From NCBI GenBank assembly GCA_945870325.1, contig CAMBRQ010000026.1:1-37367 (forward strand): 37,367 nt of DNA, in the 5' to 3' direction. The stretch comes from an uncultured Dorea sp. (GTDB taxonomy: Bacteria > Bacillota > Clostridia > Lachnospirales > Lachnospiraceae). Position numbers and translations under genes: made by a program. This document shows, one piece after another, positions 1-7,910 of the stretch (position 1 is its first letter; every line of letters starts with the position of its first letter). Below the pieces are notes generated by a model that saw only the letters and a list, made by a program, of their open reading frames with translations, did no database searches and was not told the origin of the DNA.

Positions 1-13
1 AAATATTGAATTT

Positions 14-100
14 TCAAGGTTCAACACACCTTATTGGTGTGGGAAGTTTGAGTAAGTTATTTATATTTGTGTCGTCCTCAACGATTAGTATATTGTTCAA
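14..100 (-). pseudogene. 5' stub of a response regulator gene
   Basis: Reading the minus strand from a TTG at 100 gives 28 codons beginning MNNILIVEDDTNINNLLK, which is the start of a response-regulator receiver domain (beta-1 strand followed by the acidic ED-D pocket). The frame then runs into unrelated residues and stops at 14-16. An AAGGAG sits 9 bases before the TTG, so the original ribosome binding site is kept. The body of the gene is missing: what follows is a CACACC/GGTGTG hairpin at 24-40 and the window edge. I infer a truncated gene; whether it was cut by a deletion or by an insertion element lying outside the window cannot be seen. Confidence 0.55.
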
Positions 101-124
101 TATAAATTACTCCTTTGTCTGATG

Positions 125-742
125 TTATCGTATAAAATGTGTAAAAACGTGTTCTTCCAATCCCGGAAATCCATATTTTTCTTTTCCCAAAGCAATACTT
201 TTTATGAGAAAGACCATATTCCTTGCCAGAACACGCATTGTCTGCAATCCTTCTTCGTCCTGCTTTGCCTCGCCTACATTTCTTCCATGCACACTATTCC
301 AATATTGGCTGGATGCTACGGGCATTCCTGTAATAGTAAAATACTTATTCAATTCATCAAACGTCGCAGAACAGCCTCCACGCCTTGCAACTGCCACGCT
401 TGCCCCAACCTTCATCGTCTTATCAAATGGTGTACTGTAAAACAGACGATCAAGACATGCGATCAAAGTCGCGTTCGCAGATGCATAATACACAGGGCTG
501 GCAATCACAAGCCCGTCCGCCTCCTTAAACCTGGCTGCAATCTGATTCACCTCATCATCAAATACGCAACATCCCTTTTCTTTACAGGAACAACAAGCGA
601 TACATCCCCTGATATCTTTGTTGCCAATCTGTACTGTATCCACTTCAAATCCTTCTTGCAAGAATATCTTTTCCATCTCTTTCAATGCAATGGAAGTATT
701 GCCATTGCTACGTGGACTTCCGTTAATCATTAATACTTTCAT
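125..742 (-). CDS. Flavodoxin-like NAD(P)H-dependent FMN reductase / iron-sulfur flavoprotein family
   Basis: This 205-residue protein has a flavodoxin-like fold of the NADPH-dependent FMN reductase type. The N-terminus MKVLMINGSPRSNGNTS is the classic FMN-phosphate loop, and IASPVYYASANATL (about 80-93) is the second flavin-contacting segment. A tight cysteine cluster at 47-59 (C47, C50, C51, C53, C58, C59) lies where iron-sulfur flavoproteins bind a 4Fe-4S cluster, so it probably transfers electrons in the cytoplasm; the substrate is unknown. An AGGAGG stretch lies upstream of the ATG. It is a single gene with its own candidate promoter at 782-809. Confidence 0.85.
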   Translation of the reverse strand: MKVLMINGSPRSNGNTSIALKEMEKIFLQEGFEVDTVQIGNKDIRGCIACCSCKEKGCCVFDDEVNQIAARFKEADGLVIASPVYYASANATLIACLDRLFYSTPFDKTMKVGASVAVARRGGCSATFDELNKYFTITGMPVASSQYWNSVHGRNVGEAKQDEEGLQTMRVLARNMVFLIKSIALGKEKYGFPGLEEHVFTHFIR

Positions 743-781
743 TCTCTTCTTCCTCCTCTAATACTACTTTTATCATATACC

Positions 782-809
782 ATAATATACTCTTCTGCAT
801 TTTTATCAA
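782..809 (-). promoter_or_regulatory. Candidate sigma-A promoter of the flavodoxin-like gene
   Basis: On the minus strand TTGATA (804-809) and TATTAT (782-787) are separated by 16 bases, about 40 bases before the start codon at 742. Predicted from consensus match only. Confidence 0.4.
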
Positions 810-916
810 TAATCCTAAATTCCTTGCTTTCGGTATTCTTTATAAAGCAGAAAACTGGCAGAAACATCATCTCGCCTTTATTTCCTACTATTATACCTTC
901 TTATTTACCACTTGCA

Positions 917-967
917 ATAGAAAAGGTATTATTGCATCTGTATAAAATACAATAATACCTTTTCTAT
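917..967 (-). terminator. Intrinsic terminator after asparaginase
   Basis: A perfect 18-bp inverted repeat (917-934 pairs with 950-967) lies 18 bases beyond the asparaginase stop codon. The arms contain GGTATTATTG and its complement with A/T tracts on the outside, so it would terminate transcription arriving from the asparaginase gene. Confidence 0.75.
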
Positions 968-984
968 GACATATTTATAGACTT

Positions 985-1989
985 CTATCTAGTAAGCAGG
1001 ATGTCATGATTCACGGTCCGATAGAAGGCTTCCTGAATCTTCTTATAGTCCATATCAGGAAGTGTCATCAGCCACATCATTTTTGTAATCGTCGCTTCAA
1101 GAGTCATATCATAGGCCTCAATCAGGTTAAAATCTTTCTTAACCTTCTGTCCAACCTCATAAACCTCCATATTGCTGCCTTCATTTGCAACCTGCGTTGC
1201 CATCACCACGTATTTACCTTTCTCGTGCCATTCTTCCATCTGATGATAGAATTCTTCCACGATACTTGCCGGTATTCCTCCTACTCCAAAACTTTCCAAC
1301 ACAATGCAATCATAATTTGCAAATAAATAACTAAGCAATTCCGGCTTTACCCCCGGAACCATCTTCATGACACAGATACTATTCTTCATCTCGTGATAAA
1401 ATTCCACACGCTTTCTATACGGCATCGTCGGGATATAACGTATCACCCGATGATCCTGGATCACCGCCGGATACGGAAAATTAATACTGGAAAACGCATT
1501 ATAACTCTTCGCCCGCTCTTTCTTCGCACGGGTTCCAACGATTACTTTACCGTCAAAGACGATATTCACATCCTGCGAATCATCATCAGCAGCATAGACA
1601 AAACTATCCAAAAGATTCGTCTTCGCATCGGTCACCACCATATTAATTGGCTTCTGTGCTCCCGTTATAACAACCGGCTTCGCAGAATTCTGGATCATAT
1701 AGGAAAGAGCTGCGGCCGTGTACGCCAGCGTATCCGTTCCATGAGCAATTACAAATCCATCATAACTATAGTAATTCTGTTCGATGGTCTCTACCATCAT
1801 GCGCCAATGTTCTGGTGTAATGTTCGTACTGTCAACATTCATGATCTGTTTTGTATGAATCTCGCAGACATTTGCCACTTCTGGAATATAAGACAATAAT
1901 TCTTCTGTTGTAAGCCCCGGCGCCAAACCTTGCTCTGTCTGCCTGGAAGCAATCGTTCCACCGGTACCAATCATTAGTATTCTTTTCAT
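985..1989 (-). CDS. ansA: L-asparaginase, type I (cytoplasmic)
   Basis: The 334-residue protein hydrolyses L-asparagine to aspartate and ammonia. The first asparaginase signature TGGTIAS lies at residues 9-15 with the nucleophilic threonine T12, and the second, HGTDTLAYTA, at 83-92 holds the Thr-Asp pair. There is no signal peptide, which together with the length fits the cytoplasmic type I enzymes. It is transcribed alone, from the promoter at 2048-2076 to the terminator at 917-967. Family assignment is firm; glutaminase side activity cannot be judged. Confidence 0.93.
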   Translation of the reverse strand: MKRILMIGTGGTIASRQTEQGLAPGLTTEELLSYIPEVANVCEIHTKQIMNVDSTNITPEHWRMMVETIEQNYYSYDGFVIAHGTDTLAYTAAALSYMIQNSAKPVVITGAQKPINMVVTDAKTNLLDSFVYAADDDSQDVNIVFDGKVIVGTRAKKERAKSYNAFSSINFPYPAVIQDHRVIRYIPTMPYRKRVEFYHEMKNSICVMKMVPGVKPELLSYLFANYDCIVLESFGVGGIPASIVEEFYHQMEEWHEKGKYVVMATQVANEGSNMEVYEVGQKVKKDFNLIEAYDMTLEATITKMMWLMTLPDMDYKKIQEAFYRTVNHDILLTR

Positions 1990-2047
1990 GATTCCTCTTC
2001 TTCCTAATTAATATATTCTGTGCATTCCCCATATTTGCATCAGAATT

Positions 2048-2076
2048 ATCATAACAAAAAGCAAAGGCGCTTTCAA
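2048..2076 (-). promoter_or_regulatory. Sigma-A promoter of the asparaginase gene
   Basis: On the minus strand TTGAAA (2071-2076) and TATGAT (2048-2053) are 17 bases apart, about 60 bases before the asparaginase ATG at 1989. Confidence 0.6.
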
Positions 2077-2088
2077 CCACATAACTAC

Positions 2089-2971
2089 TTATTTTTCTCT
2101 CTTCAGTTCTTCAAGACGCTTTAAGGTCTCCTGGAGGGCGAGTTCCATCTGTTTCAATTCTTTATTTTTCTGATCCAGTTATATAACGTACAGTATTCCT
2201 ATCCATTTCATATAATTCTTTTGAAAACATTCCCATCACCTTCTCGATATTCTGACAGATCTCATATACCTGTTTATACATCGGCTTGAAATCCGGATAC
2301 TTCTCGATTAGTGCAATAACATCTTCCGGACTGTCACTGCCAAGAAAAGTAAGCCATGCATCTAATCGTGTTTCTATACCTTTATTGTGATGATTTTTCA
2401 GATAGATGTCAAGCGGGATGAAGATGAATTTCTGTAGAAGTTCCAGTTTCATTCCTGTATTTGATATCTGTTGAAACTTATGAATATAGTTATCAGGAAA
2501 AACATGAAACTCACGAGAACTTTTCTCAAACAACACGATTGTATAGACACTTTTGATATGCTTATAAGAAAACGTATCTTTCGTCATCTTACGACGAACC
2601 ATCTTATACTGTCGAAGCAAAAGATCTGCCGAGTAACAAGCACTTCTCTCTCCGGGAAACGCATATCCAATCTTCTGAATCTCTACATTGGCAATACTTC
2701 CGTCCTCCAACTGTACTACAATATCCATCAATAATAAAGACGACTCATCCAGACGTTCCGGATGAATCTCTGGGTCTAATAATGCCTTGGCACAAAAGTC
2801 ATACAGCATCTTTACTCCCCTTACGCCAGTACAAAAATCAAGGAACTCCTCTTGATACCGTTCTTCCCAACTATCAAAAATCTCTGCCAGTCTTTCATTG
2901 CCGTAGATATCATCCAACACCTCCTTCCGACTTCTAATCATTGGGAAATACATCTGTAACTTACTCGTCAT
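2089..2971 (-). pseudogene. PD-(D/E)XK nuclease-family (Rpn/PDDEXK_2) transposase-like protein with 3' frameshift
   Basis: The open frame (2162-2971, 269 residues) matches the recombination-promoting nuclease/putative transposase family common in gut clostridia. The nuclease core is visible: LMDIVVQLEDG with D83 and NVEIQ with E97 and Q99, the D-ExQ version of the PD-(D/E)XK site. Relatives end in a Lys/Glu-rich coiled coil after the MDRNTVxY motif. Here the frame stops at 2162 right after MDRNTVRYITGSEK, while the adjacent frame continues as NKELKQMELALQETLKRLEE and stops at 2089. Removing one A from the five-A run just before the stop joins the two frames. The nuclease core is intact, so the protein may still be made without its tail. 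No terminal repeats of a mobile element were found. Confidence 0.7.
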
Positions 2972-3078
2972 ACACCACTTCTCCTTTTAATTTTGTATTT
3001 TTCATCGGGTAACTACTTCTAAATCGAAGCCTGAGATGCCTTGCGGCTTAGATCTATCCAGGAGTCAGATAAATTTTT

Positions 3079-3108
3079 TCACCTTTTTCTTTATTTAGTG
3101 TTATAATA
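3079..3108 (+). promoter_or_regulatory. Candidate promoter of the cytidylate-kinase-like gene
   Basis: TTCACC (3079-3084) and TATAAT (3103-3108) with an 18-base spacer lie about 50 bases before the start at 3159. The -10 box is perfect and the -35 box weak. Confidence 0.45.
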
Positions 3109-3158
3109 GGAAATATACTTTTACAGAATATTGATAATTAACACAGGGAGGAATTCTC

Positions 3159-3644
3159 ATGAAATTAGTAATTACAATGAGTCGCCGCTTCGGAACCGGA
3201 GCAAGCGTTATTGCAAAGGAACTTTCTGAAAGACTAGACATTCCCGTATACGACAAAGCATATATCGAACGGAAATTATATGAACACGAATACGAAAGCG
3301 AGGCGGAAGCCATCCGCAAACTTGCACGAAAACCATGCATTATTCTTGGACGCTGTGCTTCCGATATTCTTAAAGATCAAAGAAATGTCCTTAATATCTT
3401 TGTCTGCGCATCTATGGAAGACCGAATTCAAAGAATTATGAAATTGGAATCCCTTACTTATGAAGACGCAAAAGAAAAAGTGGAAAAAAGTGACGAAGAG
3501 CGTGCTGTCTATTATCATGAGCACACTGGAAAAGCCTGGGGAGATGTCAATGATTATCATATGATATTGGATACCTCAGAATTGGGCGTTGATAACTGCG
3601 CGAATATCCTTATGCAATATTTCGAACGATTAGAATATATTTAG
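3159..3644 (+). CDS. Cytidylate kinase-like family protein (short form)
   Basis: The 161-residue protein begins MKLVITMSRRFGTGASVIAK, the P-loop variant of the cytidylate kinase-like family (SR-x-x-G-[ST]-G), which lacks the usual Walker A lysine. IILGRCASDIL (about 65-75) is the family's conserved core strand. Relatives that I recall are about 200 residues; this one lacks most of the helical segment between the P-loop and IILGRCA. A strong RBS (GGGAGG, 7 bases before ATG) decides the start. The true phosphate acceptor of this family is not established, so CMP kinase activity should not be assumed. It is followed with overlap by a DUF3784-like frame. Confidence 0.8.
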   Translation: MKLVITMSRRFGTGASVIAKELSERLDIPVYDKAYIERKLYEHEYESEAEAIRKLARKPCIILGRCASDILKDQRNVLNIFVCASMEDRIQRIMKLESLTYEDAKEKVEKSDEERAVYYHEHTGKAWGDVNDYHMILDTSELGVDNCANILMQYFERLEYI

Positions 3645-3930
3645 AATTTCATCCCTGTTAATCATACTTTCTCTGATACTCCTTTCAGGACATGGAAGTT
3701 GGTTTATTTCTGGCTATAATACTGCATCAAAAAAGGAGAAGGAAAAATATAACGAACGGAAATTATGTCAGGTTACAGGCGGCGGTTTAGGGATTATCGC
3801 CGTCTTAGCATTAATCATGTGCATTTTTGAGAATCAATTACCTACTGATTTTATATATGTATTCCTTGTTATTATCTTTATTGATATTGCTGTAACTATG
3901 ATCTTAAGTCATACCATCTGCAAGAAGTAA
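3637..3930 (+). pseudogene. DUF3784-like small membrane protein lacking a start codon
   Basis: This 97-codon frame overlaps the end of the preceding gene. It encodes a hydrophobic segment (LLIILSLILL), the DUF3784 signature GSWFISGYNTASKKEKEKYN followed by LC, and two further membrane helices ending SHTICKK. That is essentially a whole DUF3784 protein. However, the frame opens after a TAG at 3631-3633 and has no ATG, GTG or TTG before the signature, and no Shine-Dalgarno sequence is visible. ATA at 3637 sits where a start would be expected and could be a mutated ATG. It may therefore be an inactive copy, or it may use a rare ATT/ATA start. The function of the family is unknown. Confidence 0.6.
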
Positions 3931-3990
3931 GGGCGCAATACATAATCGTATCACCCCCTTTACATACTAATAATCTATATCTATTCAATC

Positions 3991-4842
3991 CTACCGATGA
4001 TAAAACGCTTCCATCGCTTCCCCGATATACTGTGCCGCGCCTTTCCCATAGACACTGTCCATTCCTTCTCTAACCTTTGCATCCGTTTTATAACACTGCG
4101 CCAGTTCCAGCATCAATTTTGACACATCTTTCTTCTGATAAAGCTGCTTCGAGACAAAATCATATTCTCCTACCAGTTCTCTCACCTCGAATGAATTGAC
4201 ATCTGTCCCTTTCTTATCCGCAAGTTTCTGCTGCACTTTTCCGAGCCGCCTCTGATACGCCGTCATAATCTCTACATCTTTCGGCTGTTCTTTCACAGCT
4301 TTCATCATGCTTTCCTTATCTCCATACCATTCTACAACCTTCTGAAAATTCCGCTGTACCTGCTCACTTGCCGCACCCTTCACAAATTCATCATGGAATT
4401 CCACCATACTTCCATAGTGTTCTATAAAGATCTCCTTATGCCCCTCAGACATATTTTCAGTTATAGACTGATACAATGCTTCAATCTCATCCTTACTGAA
4501 TACTTCAAAATCCATCTTATCCTCTCCTTTCAAAATGTCATTGATACTGTTAATCATCCGTTCCAAACGCTCTTTTTTCAATATCAGCATTTTCCTCTGA
4601 CCTTCCAGTATCTGATTTCTATCAAGTCCAGGATTGTCCATGATGGTTCCGATATCCTTAAGCGGCATATCAAACTCCCTGAAAAATAGTATCTGCTGTA
4701 ACCTCTGAAGTGCTTTATCGTCATAAAGCCGGTATCCCGCCTCGGTTGTAGCCGTTGGTTTTAACAGACCTATCTCATCATAATAGTGAAGCGTGCGCAC
4801 GCTGATACCCGTTAACTCCGATACTTCTTTTACTGTTCTCAT
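3991..4842 (-). CDS. MerR family transcriptional regulator with TipAS ligand-binding domain
   Basis: The N-terminus VKEVSELTGISVRTLHYYDE is a MerR winged helix-turn-helix (residues 1-70), followed by a dimerising coiled coil (about 80-115) and a C-terminal TipAS-type domain (about 130-283) of the kind that binds thiopeptides and other drugs in TipA. I place the start at 4842 because an AGGAGG lies 9 bases before that ATG; the frame is open for 15 more codons without RBS support. Length is 283 residues. MerR regulators act at promoters with long spacers; no target gene is obvious next to it. No cysteine metal site is seen, so drug rather than metal sensing is inferred. Confidence 0.88.
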   Translation of the reverse strand: MRTVKEVSELTGISVRTLHYYDEIGLLKPTATTEAGYRLYDDKALQRLQQILFFREFDMPLKDIGTIMDNPGLDRNQILEGQRKMLILKKERLERMINSINDILKGEDKMDFEVFSKDEIEALYQSITENMSEGHKEIFIEHYGSMVEFHDEFVKGAASEQVQRNFQKVVEWYGDKESMMKAVKEQPKDVEIMTAYQRRLGKVQQKLADKKGTDVNSFEVRELVGEYDFVSKQLYQKKDVSKLMLELAQCYKTDAKVREGMDSVYGKGAAQYIGEAMEAFYHR

Positions 4843-4920
4843 CCAATGCAACCTCCTGTTCTTGATGAATCTATCGTATTCTATCACGCGGCGTGAGAGT
4901 CAATGGGTATTTTGTAATTT

Positions 4921-5643
4921 CTATTTCTTTTTCTGATGGGCAGTGATAATAGTATAACTATAAGCATTGATTGTGATTTCACAATTCTCTATACCCACAT
5001 ACCAGTTTTTTCCTCTTCTTGTGATTGAAGCGTCTGGCATCTGAATTCTCTTTCGACACCAGTCAACTACATTTCCTACAGTCAACGAAAGATTTTTCTG
5101 AATCCGCTCTACTCCCAACTCCGTGGTATGTAACTTATCCAGATTAAGAAGCAATTCACATTCCCCTTTCAATATTTGAGCCAACTTCACTTTTCCAGTT
5201 ATCTGGCTTACAACCAATTTAAAAACCTTCGTTCTTGGAATTGCTGCTTTACTAAAAGGGAATTCTTCTCTATGATAGTGCGCTACCAATAACTTCAACG
5301 CTTCATACTTTTCATCATCCGGAACCATCTCAATCTTTCCCCGTCCGATGACACTTTTATATTCCATGGTGCAGTAACCCCTTGAATAATCAGACACCAA
5401 CTCATGTGAACAATCCATCTCAAAACTAGCCCGATTATCCTTCTCTATTAAACTATATTTTGTTCCTTCTGTTGCCCCATGGAAATATAAAACAATCTTC
5501 CCATCTTCTATCTGCATCCCAAAGTTAAGAGGCAGGATATATGGATAGTCACTATCATTCAGAGCCAGTCTACAGACATCGCATTCTTCCATTACCTTGA
5601 TAATCTCATCTATATTTGTAATTTCTCTGTCACTTCGTCTCAT
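4921..5643 (-). CDS. NimA-like FMN-binding (pyridoxamine 5'-phosphate oxidase fold) protein fused to DUF3781
   Basis: Residues 1-155 form a split-barrel flavin-binding domain of the NimA/pyridoxamine phosphate oxidase type: CDVCRLALNDSDYPYILPLN, then LYFHGATEGTK, which contacts the FMN phosphate. Residues about 162-240 resemble DUF3781, with LDKLHTTELGVERIQKNL and the end motif TINAYSYTIITAHQKKK. Both domains usually occur as separate small proteins, so this is a fusion. NimA relatives reduce nitroimidazoles to inactive amines; whether this one does is unknown. It lies downstream of the MBL gene and a kinase stub on the same strand and may share their transcript. Confidence 0.82.
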   Translation of the reverse strand: MRRSDREITNIDEIIKVMEECDVCRLALNDSDYPYILPLNFGMQIEDGKIVLYFHGATEGTKYSLIEKDNRASFEMDCSHELVSDYSRGYCTMEYKSVIGRGKIEMVPDDEKYEALKLLVAHYHREEFPFSKAAIPRTKVFKLVVSQITGKVKLAQILKGECELLLNLDKLHTTELGVERIQKNLSLTVGNVVDWCRKRIQMPDASITRRGKNWYVGIENCEITINAYSYTIITAHQKKK

Positions 5644-5705
5644 TATGCTCTCTATTCCTCTCTTTTCTCTTACTTCTACTCAACTGCATCCCGAATATTA
5701 AGCAC

Positions 5706-5778
5706 TTATTTCAGGACTTGTCCTATGGTAGGTTTTCCTACTCCCATCGTTCCACCAATTGATATAGATTGTTTTCAT
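5706..5778 (-). pseudogene. 5' stub of a P-loop kinase/ATPase gene
   Basis: The ATG at 5776-5778 overlaps the stop codon of the MBL-fold gene (ATGA). It starts MKTIYI, and the +1 frame continues GGTMGVGKPTIGQVLK to a stop at 5706. Together these read as the N-terminus and Walker A loop of a small P-loop kinase, with a one-base shift and a Pro in the GKT position. The remaining roughly 150 residues are absent. The overlap shows that the kinase was once translationally coupled to the MBL gene. Confidence 0.55.
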
Positions 5779-6593
5779 ATTAATGTCTCTCCACTATGAA
5801 TCGGATGCAATCTATCTCCCATAATCTCTTTCATAATCTCATATGCAATCTGTCCTGTACAGTGTCCCGTATAGAATATACTCCTCGTCTCCATTAAAGC
5901 ATCTGCTATTTTCTGAATATTAGCAATATCTTCCTCAGTATATCCTTCCTTCTGCATCAGATGGAAACCACTGATTACAATATCTGGTTCGGAATGAAAT
6001 ATCTCTGCATACTTATCCAAAATATTCAGAATTCCATTATGTGCACAGCCAGATAATAAAATGCGCTTATCGCCTTGCGTAACAACAAGACATTGTTCAT
6101 GGTCGAAAGTATCCTGGACAAAGACACCATCCACCTTTTTCTTAAGCTGCAGATTTCCTTTCGCAGGATACCTGGACCCTATAATATCCGTATATAAAAA
6201 TAATTCATCATCCAATCTTAGGTCACTATCCACAGTCACACACTGTTCCAATTGTAAGATATCCTTATCAATGCCAATATATTTTTCCTCTTCACCTGTC
6301 AAATGATAATAGTCCAATCCTGCGGATGATTTTAAGTATATTTTTGCTCCTGGATTCAACTTGGCAAACGCAAGAATTCCACCTGCATGATCGTAATGTC
6401 CATGACTCAGAATCATGGTATCTACTTGGGTCAAATCTACACCAAGCACCTTCGCATTATACAGAAACATATCCGATGCCCCACTGTCCATAAGTAGTTT
6501 ATGTTTCTCAGTCTCAATATAAAAACTCAAACCATGTTCATATTGACAATGTGGTTTTCCCGGTGTATTTTCAATCAGATTTACAATTCTCAT
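5775..6593 (-). CDS. Metallo-beta-lactamase-fold hydrolase (methanopterin-precursor synthase-like)
   Basis: The 272-residue protein has the metal-binding motif LSHGHYDHAGG (about 62-72), a further ligand in SGCAHNG and a late H in SGFH and TGHCTG. The order of motifs and the N-terminus (IVNLIENTPGK) resemble the group annotated as 7,8-dihydropterin-6-methyl-4-(beta-D-ribofuranosyl)aminobenzene-5'-phosphate synthase, whose real role in bacteria is unclear. A GGAG lies 9 bases before the ATG at 6593; the frame is also open to an ATG at 6617, directly after the acetyltransferase stop, which is possible by coupling. The gene is part of the run grpB - acetyltransferase - MBL. Confidence 0.85.
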   Translation of the reverse strand: MRIVNLIENTPGKPHCQYEHGLSFYIETEKHKLLMDSGASDMFLYNAKVLGVDLTQVDTMILSHGHYDHAGGILAFAKLNPGAKIYLKSSAGLDYYHLTGEEEKYIGIDKDILQLEQCVTVDSDLRLDDELFLYTDIIGSRYPAKGNLQLKKKVDGVFVQDTFDHEQCLVVTQGDKRILLSGCAHNGILNILDKYAEIFHSEPDIVISGFHLMQKEGYTEEDIANIQKIADALMETRSIFYTGHCTGQIAYEIMKEIMGDRLHPIHSGETLI

Positions 6594-6617
6594 CTTCCTA
6601 TACTCCATAAAAAACAT

Positions 6618-7145
6618 TTACATTTTTAGTCTGCATTCAACCCCTTCGTAGTGACGTGTCCCCTCATTCGCTTCATACGGAATATCTTTATAATAACGAA
6701 ATCCCAGTTTCTCCATCACTTTCCCAGATGCCGGATTTTCTTTCGCATATCTTCCCACCAATTCTTTCACTTTTAGAACATTTTTCGCATAAGATATAAT
6801 CTCCCGCATAGTTTCAGTGGCATATCCCTGTCCCCAATATTTCTTGCCAAAATTATAGCCTATCTCGAATAAGCCATATTCCTCCTCAAAATATACTAGT
6901 CCCGTTCCAATTAACTCATTAGAATCTTTTCTGACAACTGCCCAACGAAACCATTGCTCAGAAGATATCTGTCCCAATTCAAACTCAAGCCATTCTTTCG
7001 TCTTCTCAATGTCATGATGACTGCTCCAGAACATATACCTGGCAACATCCGGGTCGCTTTCCCAACATTCGAAGACCTCACTTGCGTCTTCTCTCTGAAA
7101 AGGTCTTAATATTAATCTCTCCGTCTCTAATATCGGTGTAACCAT
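6618..7145 (-). CDS. GNAT family N-acetyltransferase (RimJ/RimL type)
   Basis: The protein (175 residues from 7145) begins MVTPILETERLILRPF, the hallmark of the RimJ/RimL-like acetyltransferases. It carries the acetyl-CoA loop KKYWGQGYATETMREI (Q/R-x-x-G-x-A form) and the late NPASGKVMEKLGF motif. It transfers an acetyl group from acetyl-CoA, probably to an amino group on a protein, antibiotic or small metabolite; the acceptor cannot be told. AAGGAGG lies 8 bases before this ATG, favouring it over the upstream ATGs. It follows the GrpB gene by 13 bases and precedes the MBL gene with almost no gap. Confidence 0.88.
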   Translation of the reverse strand: MVTPILETERLILRPFQREDASEVFECWESDPDVARYMFWSSHHDIEKTKEWLEFELGQISSEQWFRWAVVRKDSNELIGTGLVYFEEEYGLFEIGYNFGKKYWGQGYATETMREIISYAKNVLKVKELVGRYAKENPASGKVMEKLGFRYYKDIPYEANEGTRHYEGVECRLKM

Positions 7146-7158
7146 AAGCTTCTCCTCC

Positions 7159-7869
7159 TTAGATATTACCTCTATCATCATCTCTATACCTCATAGCACC
7201 TATGGCCATCCCTATGCACATTCCTATACTGACTCCAAAGCACATTCCCATGCCAATATTAGAAAATGCTGCGCCGATAGCAGCGCCAATCCCCGCTCCA
7301 AAGCACATCCCTATACTCATCCCCATAGATATGGAACTCCCTCTGCGTTCTTGTTCCTTTTTCCATTCCAGCGCATCCTGCTCTAGTTTCTTCATGTATG
7401 TGTCCTTGCCATCACAATAGCCATCGTTATCATAAGTAAATTGCGCTGCAAGGCACGTCTTTAATTCTGCATATTCTTTTGCTGTATCTGCATGACTTCT
7501 GAGATAATCTCTAACTGCCAGATGCCGATTAATTTCATTCTGATTACTCACCTCAAAGATGTGTACGTGATACGTACGATTATCTCCGCCTTTCATGCAG
7601 AAACGTCTGCCAGGGATACCGTATTCTCCCTTATATTCATAGCCGAGGCTTTCTAAATCCTCACGGCTTTCATCGACTAACGTAATGTCTTTAACAACTG
7701 GCATAATGTCAATAATCGGCTTCGCCTTCAATCCTTTTACAGATGTACTTCCGATATGATAGATGGCAGCACAGTTCTTTCCTAATGCACTTTTTATTCG
7801 CTTTTCCTCAACCTTATACATTTTTTCCCATTCAGAGTTATAATCTACAACTTCTATTTTTCTTGCCAC
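7159..7869 (-). CDS. GrpB family (UPF0157) nucleotidyltransferase-like protein with glycine-rich C-terminal tail
   Basis: Residues 1-170 form a GrpB/UPF0157 domain: VVDYNSEWEKMYKVEEKRI, then HIGSTSVKGLKAKPIIDIMP, the nucleotidyltransferase-like G-S loop with following Asp. After a charged linker (EWKKEQERRGSS) comes a tail of about 55 residues made of repeated IGM/GMCFG/GAxIGA units, a glycine-zipper pattern that should insert in or oligomerise at a membrane. The start is GTG at 7869 with GGAGG 7 bases upstream. It follows the polyferredoxin gene by 41 bases. The catalytic role of GrpB proteins is not settled; the tail suggests that this version is membrane-anchored. Confidence 0.85.
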   Translation of the reverse strand: MARKIEVVDYNSEWEKMYKVEEKRIKSALGKNCAAIYHIGSTSVKGLKAKPIIDIMPVVKDITLVDESREDLESLGYEYKGEYGIPGRRFCMKGGDNRTYHVHIFEVSNQNEINRHLAVRDYLRSHADTAKEYAELKTCLAAQFTYDNDGYCDGKDTYMKKLEQDALEWKKEQERRGSSISMGMSIGMCFGAGIGAAIGAAFSNIGMGMCFGVSIGMCIGMAIGAMRYRDDDRGNI

Positions 7870-7910
7870 AATCGGTCCTCCATCCCTCTTCCTTGATTCC
7901 TCTACTCATT

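Noticed and set aside
122..733. Long plus-strand frame opposite the flavodoxin-like gene
   Set aside because: Its product has no family features and it mirrors a gene with strong flavin motifs and an RBS on the other strand.
1832..2080. 82-codon minus-strand frame at the start of asparaginase
   Set aside because: It overlaps the asparaginase start and promoter in another frame, without an RBS or recognisable protein.
2089..2971. Intact mobile element around the PD-(D/E)XK gene
   Set aside because: No terminal inverted repeats or target-site duplication were found in the flanks.
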